This document shows, piece by piece, positions 49,241 through 61,746 of a DNA stretch of 64,000 nt. The position numbers were made by a program, and so were the translations under genes. How positions within the stretch are numbered: position 1 is the stretch's first letter; the number at the start of each line of letters is the position of its first letter. The stretch is from Aphelocoma coerulescens (Eukaryota > Chordata > Aves > Passeriformes > Corvidae). The notes under the pieces were generated by a model. That model was given only the letters and a program-made list of their open reading frames with translations, searched no databases and was not told where the DNA came from. The stretch is taken from NCBI RefSeq assembly GCF_041296385.1, contig NC_091013.1:10244001-10308000 (forward strand). Reading direction: 5' to 3'.

Positions 49241-51231
49241 GATGGCTCTCTGGGCCATGAGATGTGTTCCTAATTATTTGTTGTACTGTCAAAACTGTCC
49301 CAAATGCTCCCATTCTTCTTCCAGGTGTTGCAGAGGCAAGGGATAAATGCTTTTTTTTTTGAAGAATTGATCACTGATAAATGTTTTTCTCTGTCAATTT
49401 CCATCCTGTGCCAGGGTAAGACCAGGCTATTTTTCAGAGAGTTGGTCTCACTAGTCCTACTTGCCTGCAGCTTCAGAATAGAACAAATACCAGAATTCAT
49501 ACAATTGTACCTGCAGTCAAGGAATTTTAGTACTCAGGGACTGGTAAACTTGTCTTCACTGCTATCAGATGTCTGGTGGTTTGTGATCATCAAATATACA
49601 GTTATTATTTGCAGAACAGAGGATAACATTTTATTTCAAGAATTGCAGTTGATTTAATGATCAGAAATAAAGCTGAAGTAGGAAGCTCTTAACTGACTGT
49701 GGAGTTCAAGTTCAGGGATTAGAATCTGTTACCAGCACAGACCTTCCTTGAACCATCTGGGAATTTTATTTTGTCTTCTGGCTCTGGATTTTTAGTTTTT
49801 TATAAAACTGAAGATTTCTGCACTTTCCATTACTTCAAAGTCACTTTTTTCCTCCTTGAATGATTATTTAAATAGTATTATCAGGAATTGTTTTATCAAA
49901 ATTATTCCTAAGAGTTTATAATTTGAAAATAGAATATTGGACTGAGATTAAGGTAGTGTGTGATTCTTTTTCTTTTGCTTTCATTATTTATGAATACAAA
50001 AAATCGCAGTGGAGAAGGAAAAAAAGGGAATCATAAATATTAGCTCAGGCATGGGAATTTTTCTTATATGCATTTTTCATTTCTGTATATGTAGATTTAT
50101 ATAGCACCTGGTTTTACCTTACATCCTTGTATTTTAGAAGTATAAATCCTTGTATAAATGAAGTATATTTTTGTAAAATAATTAAATTCATTCAGGGGTA
50201 TAATTGTTGTTCAAGTTACTGTTTTTAGTAGATTTCCAGTTGTATGAAAATGATGCAACCTTTAGTCACAAAGCAAACTGAAAGATAAAGCTCATTATTT
50301 TTTCCCCCAGGTCTTTCTGCTCTATTGTGTTCACTGTATTGCTGCAGAAGGAAAGTCAGCTGCAAAAGGAATATAAATATTAGAACATACAGTGCAATAA
50401 AGAAATGCAATCAAGCAGAGAGTGTGGCACAACTGAGAAAAAATATTGTCTGAAGCTTCTTGTTTTAGAACCTACAGTAGATACTGAATCACAATTTCAA
50501 ATTTCTAGACATTAGTAATCTACATACATACATTTTGAGACATTACCTTATGAGTGGTTGACAAAAATTAAGATCAGTTTTAAAGGAGTTGATGAAAGAA
50601 TCCAGACTGTAGTAAAGAGGACTGTAGAGTAAAAAATCAGTTATAAAGTAAGTGCAGAGAGTTGGGGATCTTAATTTTGGTTTCTAAAGCTTTAACTGTA
50701 GAAAGTTGTACCTGTTGATTGGTAATTACATTCTACAACAAATTTGAGTCAATCAGAAAAGCTTCTTTCTTATCATCAAATTTTCTGCTTGAATTTCCTT
50801 TGTAATATCATCATTACAAGCTGGGACATAAATCTCACAGGTTTGAAGGTTGCATTTGGTCAGCCAGATAGGCCTCACATCCTCAGCTCAGCCAACAGAC
50901 TTGTGGTACTCTCTCTTCACTGAGAGGCATTTGTTTCATGTCTTCCAAAAACATCAGCTTGAAAAGTTAGAATACTTACTGTGAAAATGATTGCATCTGT
51001 TCAGCTGTCAAATCAGGGTCTTAAAAATGGAAAAGTTTCTAAATTTTATATTTCTAAATTTTAGGGTGAATACTTTATGAACTCTCTAATGAGATACGGG
51101 AGTTTAGAACTGTCTTTTTCTGAGAGAAATTGCTGTTTATTCACTTGCTTAAACAACCATGTTTGCTGCCAATCCTGTTTTCAGAAACTTTGTGGAAATT
51201 GAAAGTCTTACTACACATTTCTGTCCCTCAG

Positions 51232-51355
51232 GTTTGACTCGGATACGACAGAGCTCCACAGCTGGATGACCCGCTCCGAGGCAGTGCTGCAGAGTCCCGA
51301 GTTTGCCATCTATCGAAAAGAAGGGAACATCTCAGACCTCAGAGAAAGAGTCAAT
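51232..51355 (+). CDS. DMD: Dystrophin exon 18 (124 bp): spectrin repeat 4 helix A
   Basis: The first base completes the Arg codon (AG|G) from exon 17, then 41 codons end at phase 0, the human length. The translation FDSDTTELHSWMTRSEAVLQ continues SPEFAIYRKEGNISDLRERV and N. The helix A Trp in LHSWMTRSEA and the block EAVLQSPEFAI are as in human. This exon is markedly GC-richer (65 of 124 bases G or C by hand count) and has six CpG sites, unlike its neighbours. The acceptor is TGTCCCTCAG; the donor AAT|GTAGGA is weak, lacking G at -1. Confidence 0.97.
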
Positions 51356-52739
51356 GTAGGAGAAACTACTCATACACATGTCTGTTAGTCTGTATTAGCT
51401 TGTCAAAGTTCTTTCAAAGTCCAAGTTTAAATGAGTTCAAATGCAGACTGACAAGCATTGATTGTCCAGAATAAATTTAGAAGTGTTCACTGTTTCTGTG
51501 AATTTCAGATTTTGGCACCAAAATTCCTACGCAGGCTGTCTGAATACATAGATTTTTGTTGTTGTTTTTGTTCATACATATTCATATTTAATTAAGGTAT
51601 TCCAGTTCCATGAAAGTCTTAGGTAGAGTTATACCAAAGGCTATATTTAATTTCTTAAATGTGTAACATCATTCTATACTGAGAGCTTAATTTGACATTA
51701 TACATGCATAAATCGGAGAACATGAAAAGTGTCACTGTAGTGGATGCTAAAGAAAATTGATATCTATTTCCTTTTACAGTGCTGTAAAATATATATGACA
51801 ATCACCAGTTTCCACAGAGATTTTACTGGGTTTTGTTCCCCTCTATTTTAGTACCATATCAGAACCAAAAACTTTTCTGCCAGTGAATAGTTCTGCCCTG
51901 CTTAAGAAGTAGCTATGTTTGTGTCTATGTGTGTGTGTGTCACAGACTGAATTACTGAATTTAGCCCTTGAAAACTAAAGTGTTGCAAATTTTCTTCCTT
52001 ATTTAATTTTTGTGGATCAATGAAAAAATGCCCATCTTTTCCAAGTAAGAGAAAAGGGAGTTTTTTATAATTAGCTCTGATAGTTCCATAGTATATTATG
52101 GAACATCATTAAAAAATGTGCTGATACATACTCCTGGAACACAAACAGATGGGACAAAGTTTCTGGATTGAATTTAGATTTGCTTCTGGTTTTTCTGATT
52201 GTCTGCTTTTCCATCATAAATCAGCTATTATAAGATTGAGGAACATGGAATTTTGTGATTTTAAGTGAGCATTTTTAAATTCCATGTTAAATCATAGGTT
52301 TCTTGCCATAATTTTAGTTATTAATATTATCATGGTGAGTGCTAGAAATCATCCATTCTAAGGAAATATCTTGAATTAATTTATGGCACAACTTCATTTT
52401 TATGTGGAATATACATACGTATACATATATATGCAGACTGGATCAAACACTCAGAGTAGATTTGATGGGTTCACATGCTTCCATACTGAGTTAATAGGAT
52501 TCATCTAATACTTTAATAGATATACAATTAATTTTCCAAGTGCTCAAAACTAAATTTTAAAAGAAACAAATAGAAAAAAGAAACAAAATGCTCATCTTCC
52601 CTTCATATATTCACATTTTGAGGAATGTATTCATTTCAAGGATGAAAATTAGCTCATCTTGACTAACAAATTACGCTGGCTATTCACACTGTCAGGTTTC
52701 CTGCCTGTTCTACCTCATATTGTCTAAGACTTTATAAAA

Positions 52740-52960
52740 GCATTAAAGGATCCAGGAGCCATGGTTCCCCTTCCTCCTCCTTTCCTTTCTTTGCTTTTGA
52801 GAAGGTGGTGGTTGCTGCAAACAAAGGGGTGGAGGTGGCTGAGCCACAGGACCTCCTTTGGTCCCAGCTGGAATTCTACTAGGTCTTGCCTTGCCTTTGC
52901 TGGAGCTGAGGAAGAGCATTGGGGCTGGGAGGACACTACCTACCACATTTATTCAGGCCG
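52740..52960. other. GC-rich patch of unknown nature
   Basis: A block distinctly richer in G and C than the intron around it, open in several frames on both strands (for example + 52761-53033 and - 52743-52946). No protein motif, CR1 landmark or LTR landmark was recognised. It could be an old repeat or a processed insertion. Confidence 0.3.
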
Positions 52961-53487
52961 CATTTCAGCTGGTGCAAACACACATAATACTGGAGAAAAA
53001 TGGGTGGAATTTGTCCAGTGCATGAGCATTTAAAGTTTGAATTCGAGACACTAAAGATAGCAGGAGATATTCCAGATGTTCCTTTGATCTCCTTGGAAAC
53101 TTAATAACTGAACTGTTAAAAAACAAATTTCCAGATTTTTCTTTTCAGTAAAGTAGAGCAGAAAAGGATCTGTTGTTTATCAAAAGAGCTCTGAGACAAA
53201 CCAGTAATTCTATATAGATATAAGAAAAATCAATATGTATCCTTCATTCACATTGAAAATATTTTTAAAGACCAAGACCAGTTTTAATTTCACAGTGTCA
53301 TTGCTTTTAAATGAACATTTTATAGAGCAAATAAAGTCAAATTTAGAAGTTTCTAGTTGCTCTAAGGGAGAAAACATTCTATTACATGTATTAATTTGAT
53401 AGTGCAAACTCTGAAAGATGGCACTTGACAAATGGCTACATGTGTTGAATGGTTTTCAGTTAGTGTCTTTGAACACACTTTTTAAAA

Positions 53488-53503
53488 AAGAAAAAAAAAA
53501 AAA
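53488..53503. repeat. A homopolymer
   Basis: A run of A preceded by TTTAAAAAAG in intron 18. No associated retroelement body was seen. Confidence 0.75.
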
Positions 53504-53823
53504 AATCAAATTTTTACAAATTCCAGGTTTTAAAACTTGTCCTGACCTGACTTTTCCTGGTCTTGTCTCTGTCTCTATCCATAAAATGAGAGACAAAGCA
53601 GAAAGTACTCTTCAGTTCATTGATTTGAACGGTTTCATTGCTGCTTGCTAACACTTTTAGTTATTAGTTCTCTCAAAACGAGCCTCAAATCAATGGAAAA
53701 TGAGGTAGTGTGTGTTTTAACATATTATAATCTCTAGTAAAGTTGTAGAAGGCATATAAAAAAAGAATGAAAGACAGAAAGGGAAACATATGTGAGAGAT
53801 AATTGAAATAGATTTTATTGTAC

Positions 53824-54402
53824 TGTTGTGCTTTAAACCCAGCTGGTAATTAAGCACCACTTCCTAAACACCACTTGCTCACTTCCCCCCACCCACCCCA
53901 GTGGAATGGGGAGAAGCAGAAATACAACTTGTAGGTTGAGATGTTGTGATAAGAATAGCTCAATGAAATAAAGTAAAATATAATAATAACAAATAATAAT
54001 TTTGGTAATAAAAAGAAAGAAACAAACAACAGGTGAGGGTTGCGCAATACAATTGCTGACCTCATGCCGACCAAGGCCAGACCCCAACCCTGAACCCAAA
54101 TAAGTCCCCTTCCAGGTAACTCCCCCAGTTTATACACTGAGCACATTGTTCTATGATGTGGAATATCCCCCTGGCCAGTTTGGGTCACCTGTCATGGCTA
54201 TGTTCCCTTCCAGCTTTTTTTTTTTTTTTTTGTGCATCACTGGCAGAGCATGAGACACACAAAAAAGGCAGTCTTAGGATAAACAAAACGTAGCAAACCC
54301 AAAACATAATACTATCAATATTATTCCCAGAGTGAATCCAAAACACAGCACTGTCCCAGCTACTGAGAAGAAATTCACTGTATCCCAGCCGAAACCAGGA
54401 CG
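53824..54402 (-). mobile_element. Solo LTR of an avian endogenous retrovirus (reverse)
   Basis: Read on the - strand it begins GTCCTGGTTTCGGCTGGGAT, passes CAGTGCTGTGTTTTGGATTC and CATGCTCTGCCAG, has a TATAAA box (complement of 54129-54134) in CAGTGTATAAACTGGGGGAG, and ends with GCTGGGTTTAAAGCACAACA. This is the pattern of an abundant avian LTR. The A run inside it (54215-54231 as T on +) belongs to the copy. No primer binding site, polypurine tract, gag, pol or env adjoins it. Flanks TGTAC (left) and TGCAC (right) could be a diverged 5-bp target duplication. Family name not assigned. Confidence 0.78.
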
Positions 54403-54960
54403 TGCACTGACATCCATAGTCATACTCCAGTGTTGTACTTGTAAAAGCATGCATGTGACCACCTACACATGTGTGCAGAAATCCCATCTTGCCCTTGCTG
54501 GTTAATCATTTGGGGTTTTTCCCCCATATGACAACATCTATTGGTATAACACAGAACACTTGTGTGTTAAAACTGCCCTTTATTCCCTGCCATAGCCAGT
54601 GCTGAGTCCTAGAGCCTTTTTATGATGACTTTCTTTTCTGCTGCTCTTTTGGGGACAGGATAGTAGTTTTGGGTTTTTTTTCTTGTGGCAGCTTGCTCTT
54701 GCCCATCATTTTTCATGGATGAGGGGTCACTTCCATAAGATTTAGCAGAAGTGCATCTGCTGCATGATGGGGGGACAGAGACGTTGGAAATTAAATCCAC
54801 AAGGAAATTTCTTTTGCCATCATTGGTGATTCACAAAGTGAAAAAGCTTGCTCCCATCTCAGCTCAGAGGGGTCCTGGGGGAGACAGAGCCAAGAGCAGG
54901 CTGTATGAAAAGCAGTGATTCGGTTTACTAAGCCAGCTGTTCTTCAGATCCTGGCAGGAA
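54403..54960. other. Sequence right of the LTR, possibly also repeat-derived
   Basis: More GC-balanced than typical intron, with an open frame on - at 54609-54800 (MDLISNVSVPPSCSRCTSAK...). It could be internal retroviral sequence or unrelated, since the LTR edge lacks a recognisable polypurine tract. No domain recognised. Confidence 0.25.
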
Positions 54961-56949
54961 ATTAGCCTTTGGCAGATCTATTATGTAGCTTGAATATATT
55001 AGATGTGTGAAAAAAGTCCATTCCTATGTCTGGGGAGAAGAAAAATATTTATATCCCTTCCCTGATACAGAAGAAAGATATTTACCTTGCTTGGGCAGGG
55101 AGACTGCAAAGCTGTAAGAATAGAAGTTTCATTGTTGAACAACCATACTCCTAAATAATGGAGACATCCATACATTAATGCTGTAAATATTGTTATGCTT
55201 CCTCCCACCATAAATATTCTACAGTTAGTGTGTGTATTTTACTAAAATCAGACCTAAGAGTGACTCAGGACTTCTTCGTTTTTCCTAAGCTATAATGGGC
55301 TTTTAGTATTGCAAGTTCGAATATATAAAGGATCAGGTGCAAAAAAACCTCCACAATTTAAATCCTGCTTAGTAAGTTGGATTTGAGACTATCCAACATG
55401 AAAATGGAAATAAAGCTCCCTGAAAGGAGTTTTGGTTAGCCTAGAAGAAGCACCTAGAAATTCAGAATCAAAGATAAACACAAGGAACAGATGTAAGGGA
55501 AAATGTCAGCTATCCTAGACAATTAAATTTGTTCTCTTGGCATTCTCAGAAGCCCCATTCTAATATGTTTGTTTTGTTTTAGTGACCTTTTCCAGGCATG
55601 CTTTCTTGGGCCTGGATATTTGGGAGCTGAATCATTGTCAGAGGTGGTGATGATAATGTTGTCCTCTCTGCCCTCAGGGGTGATGGGTCACCATCACAGG
55701 AGGTCAGGGAGTACTGCTACCCTGCATCCTTTCACAGAGCTCTCAAAGTAGGATGTTGATTTGATAGATGAATAACATCCAAATTTCTCCAGCCGTCAGT
55801 ATTTTCTAGATTATGAAGTCATTAACTACCAAAAAAAATCTCAAGGTCAAATAAAATGTTTAGGTTTGTAAAAATAACCTCTTTGCCTTTAGCTAGTATT
55901 TAGCTAAAGATGAATTTATAATGTTTTTCAATCAATTAAAACTAGACTATAATACATTTGCATTGTCTCTTATAAAGTAGTCCAAAAGATAATTAATCTC
56001 TGCTTGGACAAAAGCCTGTAAAGTTAACCTTTCCCTCTAATATTGGTATCTTTTTTTTTCTGAAAAATATTTTACAGAAAGCAAAAAGAGTTAAAAAAAA
56101 GCGAGCTTATATATTTGGAAATATTTTGAAGTGGCTTAGGCACTATTGTCAAAAAGTGTCTATTACTATGTACAGAATTTAAGTTTCAAAATTTCACAAG
56201 TCCCTTCAGAATGATCCCATTCTACTTGTGTCGTGAATGAACCTGGATCCAGAGTATGGTTCCCTTCAGTAACGGAAAAAATGAGGAAACAGCCAAAGAG
56301 ATGGATGGATGAGAGCTGTCTCCAGGACTACTCCCTTCATTTCAAAGCATTTTATACAGGGTTATGGAAATACATCTTCTGAGGGTCTTAAAAATCCAAA
56401 ACAGAGTTTGCAGGTTTGGCTGCAGACCGTGCAGCCTAATGGCAGGACTTGGTCAGTGTTTTGGGTAACTAGAGTGAATTTCCTCCTTTCTCCCCATATC
56501 ACATCATTTGTCTTTGAATGAGAAACCAAGAGTTCAATCTCTCTTCCTTTGGTTAGCACTGTGCTTTCTGTCTGTAAGCATTTGTCTTCCTGTAACCAGT
56601 ATTAGACCTTCATTTTCATCATATATGCCAATTACATAAAAATGAATGGAGAAAAATAGTTGACAGAAAGCTCGATATGTGTGAAATCTTTTGTTTAAGG
56701 ACTCCACACACAGTGCTTATATTTTCTACCAGGATCTGGGAATTTGAATCTTTCAGGATAGAGGTGGACATTTCTCCACGTTTTCCTGCACACCCAGCGT
56801 ATCACTGGGCAGTGAAGGGTTGACTTCCACAAGCTTTTATGTCCGATCATTTTTATATTAAAAAAAAAAAAAAGTTTTATCATATTTTGTGAAGTTTTTT
56901 TAAATGATTCATTTCTGCTCACTACAGTTATACATGTGATAATTACACA

Positions 56950-57071
56950 CCTGGCATTACAGACGGAGTAGAATTATATTCAGTATATTTTAGTGCTTTA
57001 ATGATTCCTTTGAGTTCCCAGTATTTATTCTCATGTTAATTTTACCTGGCATTATAGACAGAGTAGTATTA
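56950..57071. repeat. Spaced direct repeat (27 bp, 95 bp apart)
   Basis: CCTGGCATTACAGACGGAGT at 56950 recurs as CCTGGCATTATAGACAGAGT at 57045, with similarity continuing as AGAATTA and AGTATTA. The intervening sequence is not repeated after the second copy. Confidence 0.75.
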
Positions 57072-58868
57072 ATTAAGATTCTGTAAGAGATTTTGGAACT
57101 CTGCAGAGAGTTGATTTATTTTTTAAATTTGGAAAGTATTTCAATTGTTCTGTGGAATGATACAAGATTTTATTGACCTACAAAAATGACAGATTATTCA
57201 TACAGTCATCTTTAACTTATTTGGATTAAACTTCATAATATTTCAGTGGTAATTTAGCAATTTATTAATGATATATTTATAAAATTGAAAATATTTTCAT
57301 CCTTGATTTTTCTATAAATATATTTTATTTATATGTTTTATCTATCCAAAATTGTTTTAGTGAAAGCATTAAAAAGAATCTTTGAGATATTGTTAGAACG
57401 CCTGCTGTTTAACCATTTCTGTATGCACAAATGAATAGCAGTTATTAGTAGACAGAGGAAAAGCATGAATTTAATCAAAAATTTCTCTTTCAAGTTTCTT
57501 TGCCTTCCTCACCTACGAAGTCTTCCAGGGAGCTGCTTCTTATTAGACTGAGCATGTTTTAAACATCACATTTTAAAAGTTATTTTAAGAGAGTTTATTC
57601 AAAGATGTTCGTAGTCATTCCATGCGGGTGTAACAATATATTTCAAAAATAGTATTTCCAAGTGTTAAGTTTATAAGGTTATTTTACTAAATGCATTCTT
57701 AGACACTTGCTTGAGCTTTATTTTCAGTTTAAGGAACCTTTTAAAAGTCTTGCAGCATCTGCCTTTGCTGTGGAAATAAGCAGAGTGATGGGGAAGCCCA
57801 GTGGGGTCAGCCAGGACCATGTGTCATGTTTCCATATACATCATGTGGGATTTGAGGGGATATATCTTCTTGTATGTGTGTATCTGCTGCAGAAAAGTGA
57901 GGGGCTTGATTTATGGGACACTGTGTTGGTCAGGATCTCTGGGAGGTATATAGTCTGTTTTATTTTTGGTGTCAAACTTGACTGTGGCCCCTCACTGCAT
58001 CTCTGAGCTTCTAAATTACACCTAAATTATGCAACTAATTTCGTTTAAAATCAATGAAGTGACTTCATTATGTTAATTACAAGACAGCATTGATGGCTGT
58101 TGGATCTAAAGTTAATTTACTTTCCACCAGTATTTCTACTGACCCTAAATGATAATTAAATTTAGATTTCTACTATATCCTGTAATTTTAGCAGCTGGCC
58201 TTTACTAGGCCTTACTAGCTAGCCTGAGTGCTGGCCTGAACATTGGTGAGCAACTTTTGTGTGCAGAAAGGTGAATCAAGAGTATTAAATACAATGCATA
58301 ACGAGAACCCTGTATTAAATCTGCAGTTAAGTTTTCTTCTTAATATCCCATTTATGGATGTCTGCTGCATATGGTCTTATATATGCATTTTACAGTTGTT
58401 TTTTTGTTTTCAAACAAAATAGTAACATAAGCAATCAAATTTTATGTGGGTTTGATACTGTAGAATGCTGTGAATCTCTGTGATTTGGGGAGAATGGTCA
58501 ATTTTTGCTTTTACCATGAAAATGAGCAAATCTATTCTTCCACATAGAATTTATGTTGAGCAAATATTTTCTTTCTGAAATATTGTGCTTTAAATAGCTC
58601 TTAATTTCTGTGTCTTTTGTTTGTGTGTAAAATACTGACGTGTGTCATTTGTCAACTCTATTGTGTTCTCACTCAGTTTTTATATTTGACTACTGACTCC
58701 CTTCCTGGTGGTTTGTGGTACCTGCTGCTTGCATTGCAAATGGGGGGGCAGGCAGGGCAATATGACAGGTTAAAAGGTCTCAAGAAATCAGAAGATATCA
58801 TTTGGATTAATTACTTTCTTATTCAAAATCCCTCTGTTGAAGTACTCACCTTTCCTGTCATGCTGCAG

Positions 58869-58956
58869 GCCATCCAGCGAGAAAAGCCTGACAAGTACAG
58901 AAAACTGCAAGATGCCAGCAGATCAGCTGAAGCCCTGGTGGAACAGATGGTGAATG
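58869..58956 (+). CDS. DMD: Dystrophin exon 19 (88 bp): spectrin repeat 4 helix B
   Basis: Twenty-nine codons plus one base (phase 1 exit), the human exon 19 length. The translation AIQREKPDKYRKLQDASRSA continues EALVEQMVN. Human has AIEREKAEKFRKLQDASRSA and QALVEQMVN. The last G begins the next codon, completed by exon 20 outside the window. The acceptor is GTCATGCTGCAG with a modest pyrimidine tract; the donor is AATG|GTAATT. The open frame runs well upstream of the acceptor (from 58617), but that part has no dystrophin similarity and is intronic. Confidence 0.97.
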
Positions 58957-59943
58957 GTAATTACATGGGAGTTGCTTTAGATAATCTTCTTAGGGATTTG
59001 ATAAACGAACACGTTCATATTTATCACAAGAATTATATTAGCACATACTGTCTAAATGGAACGGTAAAGTGATATTGCCTTATATTTCTTTTATTATTTC
59101 TGAATGTTCAATCTGGTAATTAGAAAAGAGAAAAAAAAGTATTGTCACTTTAGTACCACGCAAAGAAACGTGTGTGAAACTCACAATAATGAATTGTATA
59201 TTAGCAATCTGTTTTGTGCAGAGGCTTAAGTTGTAATCTTATTTTCTGAGTACTCTAAGCTTTGAAATACTTTAACACATCTGAGTTAGAGAGCTCTGAA
59301 GGCATTACTTTAACCAGCTGGGGAAAAAATACTTCCTGACTTTCAATATACAATATGTGTTATGTAATATATATATTGCTGTAATGTTCTGTATAATAGA
59401 AAATATAACATTTTATTGGGATTTGGAAGAGATTTTTGGCATTTAGTTTTTTGAAGATAATAATTTACAAAACTTATGGTACTCCTAAACAAAGAAAAAT
59501 AGCTGCAAGGGGATTTTTTTGTTTGTTTGTTTGCTTTCCAAAGAAATTATTACATTATGCTATTCTTTTGAACTTTTAAATAAGGGAAAAACAAAACCCA
59601 AAGAAAGGGGTTTTAGTCATTCCAATGATTTTAAGTCATTCCATTTTCCTTAATATTAAAGAACAGCTTGCCTTGCAATAAATTATTAAACGTGGGCCTA
59701 TGTCTGTCATGCTGATATAATTACCTGAAGTAGAGATGCTGAATACACTGATATTTGGAACATATATTTTCTTTTGAATTGCTACAGTGAATAACCAATA
59801 ATTAAATTGCTAAAAGTGAAATGCTTTAAGTCTGAGGTACTAACTGGCCAAGCTGAAGAAATTTGATGGAATCCTAAGATGATTTTTCTTAAGTATGAAG
59901 GTGTAATATTTTACAATAGACTATGTTTAATGTGTGGGACGTA

Positions 59944-59980
59944 TTTAATTAATTAATTAATTTATTTATTTATTTATTTA
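59944..59980. repeat. (TTAA)n(TTTA)n microsatellite
   Basis: About four TTAA units merge into about five TTTA units. Simple slippage repeat in intron 19. Confidence 0.92.
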
Positions 59981-61746
59981 TGTTTTCTGTCTGGGATAAC
60001 TGGTTGTTACATGTGTTTTAGGACAGCATCTTAAATTTGTGTGCTGACACATTGAGGTTCCTATTTTGGGCAGAATCTGTCTAGGGCATATTTATCCATG
60101 CCCCACTCTTTGATTCGCCAAATGCAGACCTGGACCTCAAGAATTCCAGTTTAGTTTCTTTGGATTATGTAATACTTTATGAAAACTAACTTTGCTGTTA
60201 GATTCAGAACTCACTACCATCTTAAATAATGCTTTCCCTGCACTGTGGTGCCTACCATGTCATGTATCAAGTAGACTAACATCCTGACTTAATTGTTCTC
60301 ATGGGGTTTTAACTCAAGACTCTCTTTTCCTCTCTCTCAGTCCATGGGTCCATTCTTATTCATGGTTTGCAGGTGTTTTGATCTCCACTGTGGCTAGATG
60401 TGCATATAAATAATTTCCAATATTTCTCAAATCACACCTCCTTTTTTAGGAAACACATCTTTCAGCTGGGTGGCAGGCACAGGGTAGACTAACTAAGCCA
60501 GCATGACTTTATCAAGTTCAACTTTGCCAACAGCTCTGAGGTCTGTGTCATGCATTATATTTTGGTAGCCTTGGTAGCAAAAACATTCTGGCATGGCTGA
60601 CAGGTAAATTGTCTGTGAAAATGAAGATGTCTTATTGTCATGGTTTTAGGGAGGAAACACTCCCTTTGGAAAGGGAAACAATTCCTCTGGACTTGAAGCC
60701 TTCAACTGCTCCACTAATGTAAAAGCAATTTGAAGAATAGTGTTTGGAATAGTTAACTAATGCAGTAATTACCAGCAGTAGAGAGTAGAATTAAATAATT
60801 AACATTAGTTGGTGAGAGCTATAAGATGATTTTAACAAAGAATTGGAAATGGAATATCTTGCAAGGTTCTCAAAATTACTCCCTGAGGGTAGAGGAAGTT
60901 AACTGCCATTGTAAAGCCATTGTACTTTTGAATATGACATATTTTCTGTTTGTCCTTTCTTCCAGTCATTATGATCTGATTGCAATTAATGGTTGCAATT
61001 TAGTTCAAATGAAATTGAACTAAAAGTTAAGTAAAAATATTAATTTAACTTTAAAACTTCATCTCAAACTGTAGCAGAGTTATGCAGTTTTATATTTTCC
61101 ACAGTAATTCAACTAAGTTTCTATAGTGTTTGTGTCTTGTGTAATTTTTTTGGTTGGTTTGTTGTATTCACTAAGAACAAGAAGAAAGATTTGCTAAATC
61201 TCAAAAATAGCATTCAGTGAAGCAGCCTAACTATTCCTTCATACCTTCCTGTTCCCATGCTGGAACTCTTTTCCATACTTGGGAAGGAACTGGAATTAAT
61301 TCATGTGCCTGTATGGATTTGTGGGAAATCTGCAGTTTAATATCTAGTGAAGGGAAGATGTACTATGTTATTTTAATGAAAAACTTTCTAACTACCACAA
61401 TTTACAGATCAAATGATGATGCTCCCATTGTTACTCTTTAGGGAAACGAGTCAGTGATTGAACTGATGATTGTCATGCATTTGCAGTATAATCTGTAATT
61501 AGAAGACTACAGAAGGCAAACAGATTTAAGGCATAGATCAATTCAGAAGTCAAGTGATGACAATTTTAATTGTATTGTTAATTTTTACTTATTGTGCATC
61601 AATTAGATCTGGACTAATAATGATTAGACTCTTTAAGATTCCAGTTATGCTGGCACTGAATTCCTGGCTTTACTTAATATATAAAATATTCTTTCTCTTT
61701 GCTCACAAACAAAATTCTGTATGTAACAGATGAAGAGCATGAAAGG

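Larger units (their letters stand above)
41761..51231 (+). other. DMD: Intron 17 (9,471 bp)
   Basis: The longest complete intron in the window, bounded by GTGAGA and GTCCCTCAG. Contains a 19-nt T run at 45827-45845, a C run near 49050-49057 and a reverse CR1 remnant at 49158-49240. The rest is AT-rich with no recognised signal; open frames here (for example 49304-49657) look fortuitous. Confidence 0.93.
51356..58868 (+). other. DMD: Intron 18 (7,513 bp)
   Basis: Bounded by GTAGGA and ATGCTGCAG. Contains an unexplained GC-rich patch at 52740-52960, an A run at 53488-53503, a reverse endogenous retrovirus LTR at 53824-54402 with about 550 bp of non-typical sequence after it (54403-54960), an A run near 56862-56873 and a spaced direct repeat at 56950-57071. 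Confidence 0.93.

Noticed and set aside
49304..49657. 117-codon open frame in intron 17
   Set aside because: No recognisable domain, overlapped by an open frame on the other strand and next to a CR1 remnant; probably fortuitous.
58617..58868. Open frame extending exon 19 upstream to an ATG at 58617
   Set aside because: The dystrophin-like part begins exactly after the CAG at 58866-58868 and the human exon length is matched; upstream residues have no similarity. Reading through the intron border is coincidental.
60640..60700. TGTCATGGTTTTAGG resembling an LTR beginning
   Set aside because: No TATA box, polyadenylation signal or matching second edge follows in LTR order.
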